From NCBI RefSeq assembly GCF_003846445.2, contig NZ_CP030139.2:1-64000 (forward strand): 64,000 nucleotides of DNA, written 5' to 3'. The notes beneath the pieces are model-generated. The model saw only the letters and a list, made by a program, of their open reading frames with translations, did no database searches and was not told the origin of the DNA. A program made the position numbers and the translations under genes. The stretch's first letter is position 1; the number at the start of each line of letters is the position of its first letter. Below are positions 45,513-55,678 of this stretch, piece after piece. The DNA comes from Synechococcus elongatus PCC 11801 (GTDB lineage: Bacteria > Cyanobacteriota > Cyanobacteriia > Synechococcales > Synechococcaceae).

Positions 45513-46635
45513 GAATCAGTACTTTGCCACCGTTGGTCGTGGTCTCGAGGCGATCGCAGCGCAAGAGTTGGAGCAGCTCGGCGCGGCAGCGGTCGAACCC
45601 CAGTTCTGTGGTGTTGCTTTCCAAGGCGATCGCGCCCTGCTCTACAAGGTCAATTTGTGGGCGCGGATTCCGTTTCGGATTCTTTGGGAGATCGATCAAT
45701 TTCCCTGCTGGGATGCCACCGATCTCTACGAAGGCATTCGCGACATTGATTGGTCTTACTTTTTGACGCCCGATCGCAGTTTTGCAGTCAGTGCCACCGG
45801 CAAAACCGATCGCCTCAACCACAGCCACTTCACCGCCCTGCAGGTCAAAAACGCGATCGTCGATCAGCAGTGGGATCAGTTCGGTGAGCGATCGCCCATC
45901 GACACGGAACGACCGGATCTGCTGGTGCGGGTTCACCTTGCCCAAGAACGTTGCAGTCTCAGCTTGGATAGCTCGGGTAGCAGCTTGCACCGGCGCGGCT
46001 ATCGTCCGGCGGTTGGTTTGGCCCCCCTGAAAGAGTCGCTGGCCGCTGCTCTCTTACAAATCTCGGGCTGGGATCCGTCTCAGATGCTCTATGACCCGCT
46101 CTGTGGCTCTGGCACGCTGCCCTTAGAAGCGGGGTTGATGGCGCTGCAAGTGGCCCCGGGTCTGTTTCGCGATCGCTTTGGCTTTGAAAGCTGGTGCGAT
46201 TTCGATGCGCAGTTGTTCGATGACTTACGTCAGCAAGCTCAAGCCAGTCGTCGCAAGGCTCTACCGGCTCCCATTTGGGGCAGCGATCGCGAGCTGGAAG
46301 TGGTGGATCAGGCGATCGCCAATGCTGAAAATTCCGGATTGGCTGAGCAGGTTTACTTTTCCCAACTCGATCTCTCGGAAGTTGTTGCTCCTGCTGATAG
46401 TGGCGTGGTGATTTGTAACCCGCCCTACGGCGAACGCTTAGGGAGCGATAGCGATCTGGGAGCGTTCTACAAACAGTTGGGCGATGTACTCAAGCAACAG
46501 TTCAAGGGCTGGACGGCCTTTGTCCTCAGTGGCAACAAAGAGCTAGCACGGGCGATCGGGCTGAAATCGGCTCAGCGAACGCCTGTTTATAATGGGGGAT
46601 TGCTTTGCCAATTGATGAAGTACGAGCTGTATTAA
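45511..46635 (+). CDS. THUMP-domain 23S rRNA (guanine-N2) methyltransferase, RlmL-like
   Basis: This 374-residue protein has an N-terminal THUMP-type RNA-binding region and a C-terminal Rossmann methyltransferase domain. The SAM-site region is YDPLCGSGTLPLEA (residues about 190-205) and the catalytic motif is CNPPYGERLG. It matches the single-module RlmL/YcbY N-terminal half, which makes m2G2445 in E. coli 23S rRNA. RlmK-like sequences are absent. The ATG at 45511 shares bases with the divergent antiporter frame. Confidence 0.9.
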   Translation: MNQYFATVGRGLEAIAAQELEQLGAAAVEPQFCGVAFQGDRALLYKVNLWARIPFRILWEIDQFPCWDATDLYEGIRDIDWSYFLTPDRSFAVSATGKTDRLNHSHFTALQVKNAIVDQQWDQFGERSPIDTERPDLLVRVHLAQERCSLSLDSSGSSLHRRGYRPAVGLAPLKESLAAALLQISGWDPSQMLYDPLCGSGTLPLEAGLMALQVAPGLFRDRFGFESWCDFDAQLFDDLRQQAQASRRKALPAPIWGSDRELEVVDQAIANAENSGLAEQVYFSQLDLSEVVAPADSGVVICNPPYGERLGSDSDLGAFYKQLGDVLKQQFKGWTAFVLSGNKELARAIGLKSAQRTPVYNGGLLCQLMKYELY

Positions 46636-46699
46636 CCGCTCGGATGCTCCGGCTCATCGTTGGCGATCGCACTTTCATTTTTGTTAGCTGAACGCTCCT

Positions 46700-48319
46700 A
46701 TGCTGCGCCTCTCCGAAATCAAATTGCCGCTCGATCATCCCCCTGAGGCGATCGTCACTGCAATTCTGCAAAAACTGAAAATTCAGGCGGGTGATTTGAT
46801 TCGCTATGAGATTTTCAAGCGCAGCTATGATGCCCGTAAAAAAGATGCGATCGTTTGGGTTTATATCTTCGATCTTGAAGTCAAGAATGAGGCTCAGCTC
46901 CTCCAGCGCTTCCAAAAAGATCCTCACGTCAATCCCACGCCCAATATGTCCTATCGGGTAGTTGCTCAAGCACCGGAAGGGTTGATGGAGCGACCCGTGG
47001 TGATTGGTGCAGGTCCCTGCGGCATGTTTGCTGCCTTGACCTTGGCTCAGATGGGCTTCCGACCCATTTTGTTTGAGCGGGGTAAAACCGTCCGCGATCG
47101 CACTACCGATACCTTTGCCTTTTGGAAAAAACGGGGCGAGTTTAACCCGGAATCCAATGCCCAATTTGGCGAGGGCGGTGCTGGGACTTTCTCAGATGGC
47201 AAGCTCTACAGCCAAGTTCGTGACCCGCAGCACTATGGCCGTAAGGTCTTAACAGAACTGGTCAACTCCGGAGCTAATCCCGAAATCCTCTACGTTAATA
47301 AACCCCACATTGGCACCTTCAAACTTGTGGGCGTGGTTCAGCAAATGCGGGCTCGTATCGAAGCACTGGGTGGTGAAATTCACTTTCAAAGTCGAGTTGA
47401 ATCAATCCACATTGAAGACCGGCAAGTGAAAGGGGTGCGGCTAACGAATGGCGACTATATCCCAGCCCGCCATGTTGTCTTAGCGATCGGTCATAGCGCT
47501 CGAGACACCTTCCAGATGCTGTTTGATCAGGGTGTTTACATCGAGGCTAAACCCTTCTCAATTGGCTTTCGAATTGAACATCCGCAACCGCTCATCGATC
47601 GCGCTCGTTTCGGACCTTTTGCAGGCCATAAATCCCTAGGTGCTGCCGACTATAAATTGGTGCACCATTGCCAAAATGGGCGAACGGTTTATAGCTTCTG
47701 CATGTGTCCGGGTGGACTGGTCGTTGCAGCGACTTCCGAGCCGGGGCGGGTAGTCACCAACGGTATGAGCCAGTACTCCCGTAACGAACGTAATGCCAAC
47801 AGTGGCATCGTTGTCGGCATCACACCAGAGGATTATCCTGGCCATCCCCTCGCGGGCATTGATCTACAGCGTCGCCTCGAAGCCAAAGCCTTTGAACTCG
47901 GCGGTGGCACCTACGAAGCCCCAGGTCAGCTCGTCGGGGATTTTCTAGCCGGTCGTCCTTCCCAGCAATTAGGAAGCGTGCGCCCCTCCTATGCACCTGG
48001 GGTGCATCTCACCGATCTCAGCCAGAGTCTGCCTGACTATGCGATCGCAGCCATTCGTGAAGCCCTACCCGCCTTCAATCGACAGATCCAAGGCTTTGCC
48101 CTACCCGATGCCATGTTGACGGGGGTGGAAACGCGCACCTCGTCTCCCGTGCGGATTAAGCGCGGTGAGGATTTCCAAAGCATCAATACCACTGGCCTCT
48201 TTCCCGCTGGCGAGGGTGCAGGCTATGCCGGTGGTATTCTCTCAGCCGGCATTGATGGGATTAAAGTCGCTGAAGCAGTAGCGCTTAACATGTTGCGATC
48301 GCAACCTCAGCCGGCCTGA
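46700..48319 (+). CDS. COG2509-type FAD-dependent oxidoreductase
   Basis: This 539-residue flavoprotein is of the COG2509 family. A small N-terminal domain of about 90 residues ([16 protein letters not shown]) precedes an FAD domain starting [15 protein letters not shown]. Other family parts are [31 protein letters not shown] and the late [20 protein letters not shown]. The reaction is unknown. It lies between the methyltransferase gene and tpiA on the plus strand. Confidence 0.88.
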   Translation: MLRLSEIKLPLDHPPEAIVTAILQKLKIQAGDLIRYEIFKRSYDARKKDAIVWVYIFDLEVKNEAQLLQRFQKDPHVNPTPNMSYRVVAQAPEGLMERPVVIGAGPCGMFAALTLAQMGFRPILFERGKTVRDRTTDTFAFWKKRGEFNPESNAQFGEGGAGTFSDGKLYSQVRDPQHYGRKVLTELVNSGANPEILYVNKPHIGTFKLVGVVQQMRARIEALGGEIHFQSRVESIHIEDRQVKGVRLTNGDYIPARHVVLAIGHSARDTFQMLFDQGVYIEAKPFSIGFRIEHPQPLIDRARFGPFAGHKSLGAADYKLVHHCQNGRTVYSFCMCPGGLVVAATSEPGRVVTNGMSQYSRNERNANSGIVVGITPEDYPGHPLAGIDLQRRLEAKAFELGGGTYEAPGQLVGDFLAGRPSQQLGSVRPSYAPGVHLTDLSQSLPDYAIAAIREALPAFNRQIQGFALPDAMLTGVETRTSSPVRIKRGEDFQSINTTGLFPAGEGAGYAGGILSAGIDGIKVAEAVALNMLRSQPQPA

Positions 48320-48395
48320 CGCTGGCCTCAATTTGGGAGAAGTCCGGCGACATCATAAACTGGTGAACGGTCTTGCAAGGAGCGAACAGTCAGCC

Positions 48396-49124
48396 GTGCG
48401 TCGGATCATCATTGCCGGGAACTGGAAAATGTACAAAACCCAGGCCGAAGCCCTGGAGTTCTTGCAAGCGTTTCTACCGCAGCTCAGCGAGACACCCGAA
48501 GCTCGCAAGGTTGTCCTCTGCGCACCGTTCACGACGCTGCCAAGCCTCAGTAAAACGCTCCATGGCAGTCGCGTGCGCGTCGGGGCTCAAAATGTCCACT
48601 GGGCTAAGGAAGGGGCCTTCACAGGAGAAATTTCTGGGGCGATGCTGACCGAGATTGGCGTTCGCTATGTGGTGATTGGCCACAGTGAACGACGCCAGTA
48701 CTTTGGTGAAACGGATGAAACTGTGAACCAACGCTTGCTGGCGGCACAGTCCTATGGTCTGCTCGCCATTCTTTGTGTGGGTGAATCGAAGCAACAGCGT
48801 GATGCAGGCGAAACAGAAGCCGTAATTAGCCGCCAGCTCGAACAGGGTTTGGTTGGTGTTGATCAATCGAACTTGGTCATTGCTTATGAACCGATCTGGG
48901 CGATCGGCACGGGAGATACCTGTGCTGCTGAGGAAGCGAATCGCGTCATTGGTTTGATCCGTAGCCAACTCAAGGATGCCGATGTGCCGATTCAGTACGG
49001 TGGTTCCGTCAAACCCGAAAACATCGACGAAATCATGGCACAGCCTGAAATTGATGGAGCGCTTGTGGGTGGAGCTAGTCTAGATGCTGAGAGCTTTGCT
49101 CGGATTGTTAACTATCAGGCCTAA
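48396..49124 (+). CDS. tpiA: Triosephosphate isomerase
   Basis: TpiA interconverts dihydroxyacetone phosphate and glyceraldehyde 3-phosphate in glycolysis and the Calvin cycle. Catalytic elements seen are AGNWKMYK (Lys), [13 protein letters not shown] (His), [11 protein letters not shown] (Glu) and [10 protein letters not shown]. The preferred start is the GTG at 48396 ([12 protein letters not shown]), which gives the usual 242 aa; an AAGGAG at 48376-48381 lies 14 nt upstream. The frame is open to a TTG at 48333. Confidence 0.97.
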   Translation: MRRIIIAGNWKMYKTQAEALEFLQAFLPQLSETPEARKVVLCAPFTTLPSLSKTLHGSRVRVGAQNVHWAKEGAFTGEISGAMLTEIGVRYVVIGHSERRQYFGETDETVNQRLLAAQSYGLLAILCVGESKQQRDAGETEAVISRQLEQGLVGVDQSNLVIAYEPIWAIGTGDTCAAEEANRVIGLIRSQLKDADVPIQYGGSVKPENIDEIMAQPEIDGALVGGASLDAESFARIVNYQA

Positions 49125-49239
49125 CGGTAGAGCAGTCTGTCATCTCAGTCAGTCGATGTCGATGCCGGTGTCAGCAAAAAATTGACGAGCTCAAAGTCGC
49201 TGTCTGTTAGAACCAGTGTGACAGAGCTGTTTGTTCGTC

Positions 49240-49271
49240 AAAAACGAGTCGATGGCGCTAGTCATCGACTC
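49240..49271 (-). terminator. Terminator after the DHNA-CoA hydrolase gene
   Basis: GAGTCGATG (49246-49254) pairs perfectly with CATCGACTC (49263-49271) around an 8-nt loop. On the minus strand the stem is followed by GTTTTTG. It also faces the end of tpiA, but the plus-strand side lacks a T run. Confidence 0.8.
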
Positions 49272-49360
49272 TGATTAATTCGTACCTGACCATCATGAAC
49301 AGAACAGTTCAACTGCTTTGGCTCAAGGTAATTACTGGGATTGATTACACAGCGCCGTGT

Positions 49361-49762
49361 CTAGGACTGCAGCCAAGTCTGTAAGCGATCGGGTAACGGC
49401 GATCGCTTGCGAGTTTGGCTGGTTAAGCAGCGGTGAACCGTCTGTGCCTGCGCAACAGCTTGCCCCTCGCAACTAACCTGATAGTCAATTTGAAAGCGAT
49501 CGCTGCTCAAGGCTGTGGCCTGCAGATCAATCGTCAGGCGATCGCCGCAGTGAACTGGTCGACGGTAGTCGATCCCCGCATGCACAATCGGCAGGATCAA
49601 CGTCCCGCGATCGCTGAAGAAGGATCGAACGTCAAACCCGAGATCTGCGATCGCGGCTTCGTAGGCTTCATGACAGATTGACAGAAGTTGCGCAAAGTAG
49701 ACAACTCCTGCCGCATCCGTATCTGCAAAGCGAACTACTCGTTGAAACTGATAGTCAGCCAT
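49361..49762 (-). CDS. 1,4-dihydroxy-2-naphthoyl-CoA hydrolase
   Basis: This hotdog-fold thioesterase, 133 aa, acts in phylloquinone synthesis: DHNA-CoA is hydrolysed to DHNA. The N-terminal VVRFADTDAAGVVYFAQLLSI contains the catalytic Asp region shared with 4-hydroxybenzoyl-CoA thioesterases and the Synechocystis DHNA-CoA hydrolase. The specificity is inferred from that resemblance and from the pathway. It lies alone, downstream of ndhH in the same direction, after a terminator. Confidence 0.85.
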   Translation of the reverse strand: MADYQFQRVVRFADTDAAGVVYFAQLLSICHEAYEAAIADLGFDVRSFFSDRGTLILPIVHAGIDYRRPVHCGDRLTIDLQATALSSDRFQIDYQVSCEGQAVAQAQTVHRCLTSQTRKRSPLPDRLQTWLQS

Positions 49763-49833
49763 GACTCCAGCCTTTTCAGCTCGTTCCAGTCTCGCCGCTT
49801 GGGCCGCATCCCTGTCCTTCAGCCCCTACCACT

Positions 49834-49875
49834 TAAAAAGCTATCTACTTCGCAGCTGACTCTGATCAGATAGCT
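49834..49875 (-). terminator. Terminator after ndhH
   Basis: On the minus strand AGCTATCT (49875-49868) pairs with AGATAGCT (49846-49839) and runs into TTTTT. The loop is 21 nt. It lies 33 nt after the ndhH stop. Confidence 0.75.
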
Positions 49876-49907
49876 GGAAATTGATAGCTTCTCAAGCTGA
49901 TGTATGG

Positions 49908-51092
49908 CTAGCGGTCGACGGAACCCATGATCACGTCGATGCTGCCCAGAATCGCCATGATGTCGGCGACCTTCACCCCTTGCAGCAGCTGGGGCAGAAT
50001 CTGCAGGTTATTGAAGTCAGGAGCACGGATTTTGAAGCGCCAGGGGCAGATATCGTCCGCACCTTGGATGAAGACGCCTAGTTCCCCTTTGCCACTTTCC
50101 AGACGGACATAGTGTTCACCCGCCGGAATCTTGAAGGTGGGAGCTACTTTCTTGCTGATGTACTGGTAGTCGGGGCCGTACCACTCCGACTTTTTACCTT
50201 CCGCTATCCGCCGCGCTTCGAGATTTTCGTAGGGGCCGCCCGGAATGCTAGCGCAGGCCTGACGAATGATCTTCAGCGATTCGCGCATCTCTTGGACGCG
50301 AACGCGATAGCGGGCAAAGCAATCACCTTCCTCCGCCGTGATTACGTCCCAATCAAAGTCGTCGTAGCACTCGTAATGATCGACGCGGCGCAGATCCCAC
50401 TTAACGCCAGACCCCCGCAGCATCGGCCCTGAGAGGCTCCAGTTGAGGGCTTCTTCACGGGTGATCAAGCCAATCCCTTCGACACGGCGCCGGAAGATCG
50501 GGTTATCGGTAATCAGCCGTTCGTACTCATCGACCTTGGCTTCGAAGTAGTCGCAGAAGTCGATACACTTCTCGAGCCAGCCGTAGGGCAGATCGGCTGC
50601 AACACCGCCAATGCGGAAATAGTTGTTATTGATCAGGCGTTGCCCTGTCGCCGCTTCCCAAAGATCGTAGATTAGCTCCCGCTCGCGGAAGATGTAGAAG
50701 AAGGGTGTTTGAGCGCCCACATCTGCCAAGAAAGGGCCAAGCCAGAGCAGGTGGTTCGCAATCCGGTTCAACTCCAGCATGATCACCCGGATGTAGCTGG
50801 CCCGCTTAGGCACCGGGATATTGGCAAGCTTCTCAGGAGCGTTGACGGTGATCGCTTCGTTGAACATGCCCGCCGCGTAATCCCAGCGGCTGACGTAGGG
50901 CACGAACATTACATTGGAGCGATTCTCGGCAATTTTCTCCATGCCGCGATGAAGATAGCCGATCACGGGTTCACAGTCGATGACGTTTTCGCCGTCGAGG
51001 GTGACAATCAAGCGCAAAACCCCGTGCATTGACGGGTGATGCGGGCCCATGTTGAGCACCATTGGCTCGGTGCGGGTCTCCAGCAAAGCCAT
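49908..51092 (-). CDS. ndhH: NAD(P)H-quinone oxidoreductase subunit H (NDH-1 49-kDa-type)
   Basis: NdhH is the 49-kDa-type hydrophilic subunit of the thylakoid NDH-1 complex, near the plastoquinone site. The start at ATG 51092, with AGGAG 10 nt upstream, gives [11 protein letters not shown], the normal cyanobacterial N-terminus, and 394 aa; the frame is open 45 codons further with no similarity. Typical stretches are [27 protein letters not shown] and the C-terminal [12 protein letters not shown]. It is not adjacent to other ndh genes here, as is usual for cyanobacterial ndhH. Confidence 0.98.
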   Translation of the reverse strand: MALLETRTEPMVLNMGPHHPSMHGVLRLIVTLDGENVIDCEPVIGYLHRGMEKIAENRSNVMFVPYVSRWDYAAGMFNEAITVNAPEKLANIPVPKRASYIRVIMLELNRIANHLLWLGPFLADVGAQTPFFYIFRERELIYDLWEAATGQRLINNNYFRIGGVAADLPYGWLEKCIDFCDYFEAKVDEYERLITDNPIFRRRVEGIGLITREEALNWSLSGPMLRGSGVKWDLRRVDHYECYDDFDWDVITAEEGDCFARYRVRVQEMRESLKIIRQACASIPGGPYENLEARRIAEGKKSEWYGPDYQYISKKVAPTFKIPAGEHYVRLESGKGELGVFIQGADDICPWRFKIRAPDFNNLQILPQLLQGVKVADIMAILGSIDVIMGSVDR

Positions 51093-51487
51093 GCGGCGAT
51101 CGCTCCTAATCATCACTTCTGTAAATTTTGACATCTCTCTCGGCCAATCCAAGTTCTGTGGCCGAATTCCTAGATTGAGATCGCGGGAGACAGAGCATTG
51201 AGCGCTGTCATTTTGGCGCGATCGCACGGCGACTGTATCTGTGTTCAGGCTGGGAGGTCAAGGAAGACTGCGATCGTCAACAGACTGAACTAGGGGTGAA
51301 CCTAAGCAACTTCACTCCTGACCCAGATAGAAATAGCAGTTGAAGAGTCCCGGCCTCGCTCTGCCAACGAATCCAAGGGATCAAAAGCAGAATCATGTTT
51401 TCAGCCTTCGTTTGACAGGCGAAAAGAATCTCAAATGCCGCCTTAGCACTGGAGGCATTCAATCAGTAAATGCTGCTGAACGAAGAA
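51093..51487. other. Gene-free interval between ndhH and gap
   Basis: I see no convincing gene in this stretch. A 61-residue minus-strand frame (51277-51462) lacks a ribosome binding site and any recognisable feature. The part next to ndhH should carry its promoter, and the far end meets the gap terminator. Confidence 0.5.
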
Positions 51488-51515
51488 ACAAAAAGCCCCC
51501 TGACATCAGGAGGCT
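51488..51515 (-). terminator. Rho-independent terminator after gap
   Basis: On the minus strand AGCCTCCTGA pairs with TCAGGGGGCT (one G-T pair) around a 2-nt loop and ends in TTTTTG. It lies 36 nt beyond the gap stop. Confidence 0.88.
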
Positions 51516-51551
51516 ACCGACACTTAAACCTTAAGAGGGATCAGACAACCC

Positions 51552-52571
51552 TTAAGCTACCCACTTGCGTGCGGCAAGTTCCGCCAAGTCCACAACCCGT
51601 TGGCTGTAGCCCCACTCGTTGTCGTACCAAGCAATCACTTTGACCATGTCGCCATCGAGCACGAGGGTCAAGCTGGCATCCACGATCGAAGATTCGTCCG
51701 TGCCGCGAAAGTCGGAAGACACCAAGGGTAGATCAGAGTATTTGATGATGCCCTTCATCGTGGTTTGTGCAGCTTTTTGCAAGACTTCATTGACCTGCTC
51801 GGTGATTGTCCGCTTCTCCACTTGAACCACGAGGTCAACCACGGAGACGTTCGGGGTGGGGACACGCAGCGCAATGCCGTTCAGTTTGCCTTTCAGTTCA
51901 GGAATGACCAAGGCAACGGCTTTGGCAGCGCCCGTTGTGGTCGGGACGATGTTGACTGCAGCAGCCCGTGCCCGACGCAGATCGCGGTGGCTGGCATCCA
52001 AGATGCGTTGGTCCAACGTGTAGCTGTGGGTGGTGGTCATCGTGCCTTTGATGATCCCAAAGTTCTCGTGCAGAACTTTGGCAACTGGCGCCAAGCAGTT
52101 GGTGGTGCAGCTGGCGTTGCTGATGACGGCGTAGTCTTCGTGGCGATATTCAGAGTCGTTGACACCGATCACATAGGTGCCGACGTCTTCGCCTTTGCCA
52201 GGAGCGGTGATCAGGACTTTCTTAGCGCCGGCTTGGATGTGCTTAGATGCGCCTTCAGCCGTGACAAATACGCCTGTCGATTCGATGACGAGGTCGATGT
52301 CCCATTCTTTCCAAGGCAGATTGAGGGGGTTGCGATCGCAGACGATTTTCAGCGTCTTGCCGTTGATGGTGATGGAGTTCTCGTCGTAGCTGATGTCAGC
52401 GTTGAAGCGGCCGAGAACTGAGTCATATTCCAGCAGGTGAGCAGCCGTCCGTGCATCCGAGGTGTTGTTAATGGCCACAACCTCTAGATCGGTGTTCTGC
52501 CGTCCAAACCAGCAACGCAGAAAATTCCGGCCAATGCGGCCAAAGCCATTGATCGCGACTCGAATCGTCAC
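51552..52571 (-). CDS. gap2: Glyceraldehyde-3-phosphate dehydrogenase, photosynthetic (Gap2 type)
   Basis: This enzyme interconverts 1,3-bisphosphoglycerate and glyceraldehyde 3-phosphate; the Gap2 type uses NADPH in the Calvin cycle. The 339-residue product has the Rossmann start [14 protein letters not shown] and the catalytic Cys155 in [13 protein letters not shown]. The residues after the second strand (AINNTSD) lack the acidic position of NAD-specific enzymes, in keeping with NADP use. It starts at a GTG codon. It is divergent from murC, with 280 bp between. A terminator follows the gene. Confidence 0.97.
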   Translation of the reverse strand: MTIRVAINGFGRIGRNFLRCWFGRQNTDLEVVAINNTSDARTAAHLLEYDSVLGRFNADISYDENSITINGKTLKIVCDRNPLNLPWKEWDIDLVIESTGVFVTAEGASKHIQAGAKKVLITAPGKGEDVGTYVIGVNDSEYRHEDYAVISNASCTTNCLAPVAKVLHENFGIIKGTMTTTHSYTLDQRILDASHRDLRRARAAAVNIVPTTTGAAKAVALVIPELKGKLNGIALRVPTPNVSVVDLVVQVEKRTITEQVNEVLQKAAQTTMKGIIKYSDLPLVSSDFRGTDESSIVDASLTLVLDGDMVKVIAWYDNEWGYSQRVVDLAELAARKWVA

Positions 52572-52851
52572 TGCCCTATACCCTCGTACGTGCGTTCAGG
52601 TGTAAATACCTATTAAGCTTTCTGATCATACTGCATTAAGACTCGCTCTTTCTGCTGAATCGCAGGACAAGATGCTAAGCTAAGCCGCTGCTTTGTATGC
52701 AGTGTCGAGGGTGAGTAGTCACTGGGCTAAATAGTCCTCGATTGACTTGGGGATCACGGTAAAAGCTAGACAGCAATGACAGCTTGTTTGTCAGAGCTTG
52801 CTATGATATCGCCGGATTTGAGTCCCTTAGTGTGGACGTGAGGGTTGACGG

Positions 52852-54288
52852 ATGACGATCGCGGTAGACCTAGAGGGGCGCCCTTTTCACTTCATTGGCA
52901 TTGGCGGCATTGGTATGTCAGCTCTTGCTCAAGTGGTGACTGAACGGCAGTTGCCAGTCTCGGGTTCCGATATCCGCCGCAGCCACATTACCGATCGCCT
53001 TGCGGATCTGGGGGCCCAGATTTTCGATCGCCAAGATGCTGCCAATCTGGCATTTTTTCAGGAAGCGGTCTCTGCTGGTCAATCCCCACAAGTCATTTGC
53101 TCTACCGCGATCCACGCTCATAACGAGGAATACCAGGCGGCTATTGATCTAGGTTGTCCGGTCTTTCATCGCTCCGATTTGCTGGCGGCACTGCTGCGGG
53201 TTTATGAAGGTATTGCAGTTGCTGGAACCCACGGTAAAACGACAACGAGTGGGCTGATTGCCTATCTGCTCTACCAAGCAGGTCTGGATCCAACCGTCGT
53301 GATTGGCGGCGAGGTCAATGCCCTAGGCGGTAACGCCCGCCTAGGACAAGGCCGTCACCTCGTGGCAGAAGCGGATGAGTCCGATGGCTCGCTGGTCAAA
53401 CTGCAAGCAGCGATTGGCATCATCACCAACATTGAGCTGGATCACCCCGATCACTACTGCGACTTGGAAGCAGTGATCGCAACCTTCGAGACGTTTTCCA
53501 ACAACTGCACCCAATTGGTCGCGAACTGGGACTGTCCCACGGTGCGCGATCGCATTCCGGGCACGATCAGCTACAGCCTTGATCCGACGCGGGGTGCAGA
53601 TTACACCGTCGATCAAATCAGTTTCCGCGGTAGTGGGACCCAAGCTCGGGTCTGGGAGCGCGGTGAAATTCTCGGGCTCATTCACTTACCTCTCCTCGAA
53701 GCCCATAACCTCAGCAATGCGCTGGCGGCGATCGCTGCTTGCCGTCATTTAGGGATGGACTTTGCCAGCATTCGTGAAGGGTTGGCTGGTTTTGAAGGGG
53801 CTCGGCGTCGCTTTGAATTTCGGGGCTCTGCCCAAGGGATTCAATTCGTCGATGACTACGCGCACCATCCCAGTGAATTAGCAGCCACTTTGGCGGCAGC
53901 CCGGCTACAAATTGATTCGGGCTGCAGCCGTTTACCGGAAGTACCGAAGCGTTTGGTCGCGATTTTTCAACCCCATCGCTACAGTCGTACCCAAGCTTTC
54001 TTGGCCGAATTTGCCCAGAGTTTTGGCCCGGCTGATCTGGTCTTGATCAGTGATATCTATGCTGCGGGTGAACGCAATCCGGGACAGCTGAGTGGGCAGA
54101 CCTTGGCTGATGCGATCGCCCAGCATCAAGACAACGTCCACTATGCTCCTGATTTGGAGGCGATTGAATCAGCTCTCCATCAGCTCTTGCAACCGGGTGA
54201 TCTAGCGCTCTTCCTGGGCGCCGGTAATCTCAATCAAGTGATTCCCCGATTGTTGGCGTACTACGCCTGCGATCGCTCCGCAGCCTAG
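52852..54288 (+). CDS. murC: UDP-N-acetylmuramate--L-alanine ligase MurC
   Basis: MurC adds the first L-alanine to UDP-MurNAc in the cytoplasmic part of peptidoglycan synthesis. The 478-residue protein has the Mur ligase N-domain GIGGIGMSALAQV and the ATP-binding AGTHGKTTTSGLIAYLL. The acidic EADESDGS, DDYAHHPSE, and IFQPHRYSRTQ stretches follow. It precedes murB by 13 bp, so the two form an operon, matching successive pathway steps (MurB, then MurC). Confidence 0.98.
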   Translation: MTIAVDLEGRPFHFIGIGGIGMSALAQVVTERQLPVSGSDIRRSHITDRLADLGAQIFDRQDAANLAFFQEAVSAGQSPQVICSTAIHAHNEEYQAAIDLGCPVFHRSDLLAALLRVYEGIAVAGTHGKTTTSGLIAYLLYQAGLDPTVVIGGEVNALGGNARLGQGRHLVAEADESDGSLVKLQAAIGIITNIELDHPDHYCDLEAVIATFETFSNNCTQLVANWDCPTVRDRIPGTISYSLDPTRGADYTVDQISFRGSGTQARVWERGEILGLIHLPLLEAHNLSNALAAIAACRHLGMDFASIREGLAGFEGARRRFEFRGSAQGIQFVDDYAHHPSELAATLAAARLQIDSGCSRLPEVPKRLVAIFQPHRYSRTQAFLAEFAQSFGPADLVLISDIYAAGERNPGQLSGQTLADAIAQHQDNVHYAPDLEAIESALHQLLQPGDLALFLGAGNLNQVIPRLLAYYACDRSAA

Positions 54289-54301
54289 AATTTCAGGGCT
54301 G

Positions 54302-55195
54302 ATGGAAGTTGTGATGTCACTCGAAGGACTGCGATCGGCTGTCTCACTGGCGCCACTGACGACGTTTCGGGTGGGTGGCACGGCGGAATTTTATTTGGAG
54401 CCGCAGTCTTCGGAAGCGATCGCTGCGGCTTGGCAGTGGGCTCAGTCTGAAAGTCTGCCGATCACGTTTTTAGGTGCCGGTTCTAACCTGTTGATCAGCG
54501 ATCGCGGCTTGGATGGCTTGGTGATCAATTTGCGGCAACTCCAAGGTGCCCGATTTGATCCAGCAGCAGGTTTGATCCAAGTCGCTGCTGGTGAACCGAT
54601 CCCACGACTCGCTTGGGCAGCTGCTCGGCAGGGTTGGCGTGGTTTGGAATGGGCGGTGGGCATTCCGGGCACGATCGGCGGAGCTGCAGTCATGAATGCT
54701 GGAGCTCAAGGCGGTTGCATGGCTGATAGTTTGCAATCGGTTCAAGTGATTACGCCGCGCGGTCTAGAAACCTGGTCACAGGCTGACTTGCAATATGATT
54801 ACCGCCACTCAATCCTGCAATCGGGTCAGGCTTGTGTTGTCTCAGTGAACTTGCAGCTCCAGCCTGGATTTGAGCGATCGCAGGTCTTAGCGGATACCAG
54901 TGCCAATTTCCGACAGCGCAAACGTACCCAACCGTATCATCTGCCGAATTGTGGCAGCGTCTTTCGTAACCCCGAGCCGCAAAAAGCCGGGCAACTGATT
55001 GAAGCATGCAACTTAAAGGGCTATCAAATTGGTGATGCCCAGGTGTCTGAAATGCATGCCAATTTCATTTTGAACTGTGGCTCTGCCCGCGCCCAAGACA
55101 TTCTTGATGTGATTCAGCACGTCCAAGGAACTGTACGCGATCGCTTTGGCGTCAGCCTTCATCCAGAAGTAAAAATGCTAGGCGAGTTTCAGTAG
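54302..55195 (+). CDS. murB: UDP-N-acetylenolpyruvoylglucosamine reductase MurB
   Basis: MurB reduces enolpyruvyl-UDP-GlcNAc to UDP-MurNAc using FAD and NADPH. The 297-residue product has TTFRVGGTAEFYLEP at the N-terminus and ITFLGAGSNLLISD for FAD. GLEWAVGIPGTIGGAAVMNAGA, NCGSVFRNPE with the catalytic Ser, and a C-terminal LHPEVKMLGEF follow. It is the type I form by length. Its end is 15 bp from the convergent MerR-family gene. Confidence 0.98.
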   Translation: MEVVMSLEGLRSAVSLAPLTTFRVGGTAEFYLEPQSSEAIAAAWQWAQSESLPITFLGAGSNLLISDRGLDGLVINLRQLQGARFDPAAGLIQVAAGEPIPRLAWAAARQGWRGLEWAVGIPGTIGGAAVMNAGAQGGCMADSLQSVQVITPRGLETWSQADLQYDYRHSILQSGQACVVSVNLQLQPGFERSQVLADTSANFRQRKRTQPYHLPNCGSVFRNPEPQKAGQLIEACNLKGYQIGDAQVSEMHANFILNCGSARAQDILDVIQHVQGTVRDRFGVSLHPEVKMLGEFQ

Positions 55196-55210
55196 CGAAG
55201 TTTGGGCGTA

Positions 55211-55636
55211 TTACGTCTGAGGAATTGTGGCAATTAGCGGACAGATCTCTGATTCTGCCAAGGTCTGAGGCTGAGGTGTTTGTTGCCAGCGATCGCGGTA
55301 GGACTCTAGCTGCGCTTTGAAGGTTTGAATCTGCTGGAGTTTCTCTTCTAAAGCTTCAATTTTTTGATTGAGTAGAGTCTGCACTAATCCGCAAGGGGGT
55401 GTGCCTTCGGCATAGACCGTCAGAATTTGTCGGATTTCCTCCAGTGAAAATCCTAAAGTCTGTGCCTGCCGGATGAATTGCAGGTGCTGAATCGTTTGGT
55501 GAGTGTAGTAGCGATAGCCATTTTCCCCCCGCGTACTGGGTTGAATCAGTTGCAGGGTTTCGTAATAGCGAATCGTGCCGACGGCGACCCCAACTTGTTT
55601 GGCGATTTCACCAATTTTGAGTAGTGCAGCGGTCAA
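55211..55636 (-). CDS. MerR-family transcriptional regulator
   Basis: This MerR-family regulator of 141 aa has an N-terminal winged helix (KIGEIAKQVGVAVGTIRYYE), then RYYTHQTIQHLQFIRQAQTLGFSLEEIRQIL, and a coiled-coil dimerisation helix. Cysteines lie in PPCGLV at the loop position of metal sensors and near the end in EICPLI. That spacing resembles heavy-metal MerR proteins, but the ligand is unknown. It is 42 bp downstream of sufS in the same direction, so it may be read through from the suf operon. Confidence 0.88.
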   Translation of the reverse strand: MTAALLKIGEIAKQVGVAVGTIRYYETLQLIQPSTRGENGYRYYTHQTIQHLQFIRQAQTLGFSLEEIRQILTVYAEGTPPCGLVQTLLNQKIEALEEKLQQIQTFKAQLESYRDRWQQTPQPQTLAESEICPLIATIPQT

Positions 55637-55678
55637 TGCGGGTAGTCCTTGAGCAACAGCACAAGTGATCGCGATCGC

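Noticed and set aside
51277-51462. 61-residue hydrophobic frame upstream of ndhH, considered as a small photosystem subunit
   Set aside because: The hydrophobic run is interrupted by charged residues, there is no ribosome binding site, and it matches no small photosystem protein I know.
51765-52421. 218-residue frame antisense to gap2
   Set aside because: It is a shadow of the GAPDH gene, composed of low-information repeats of Gly, Val and Asp.
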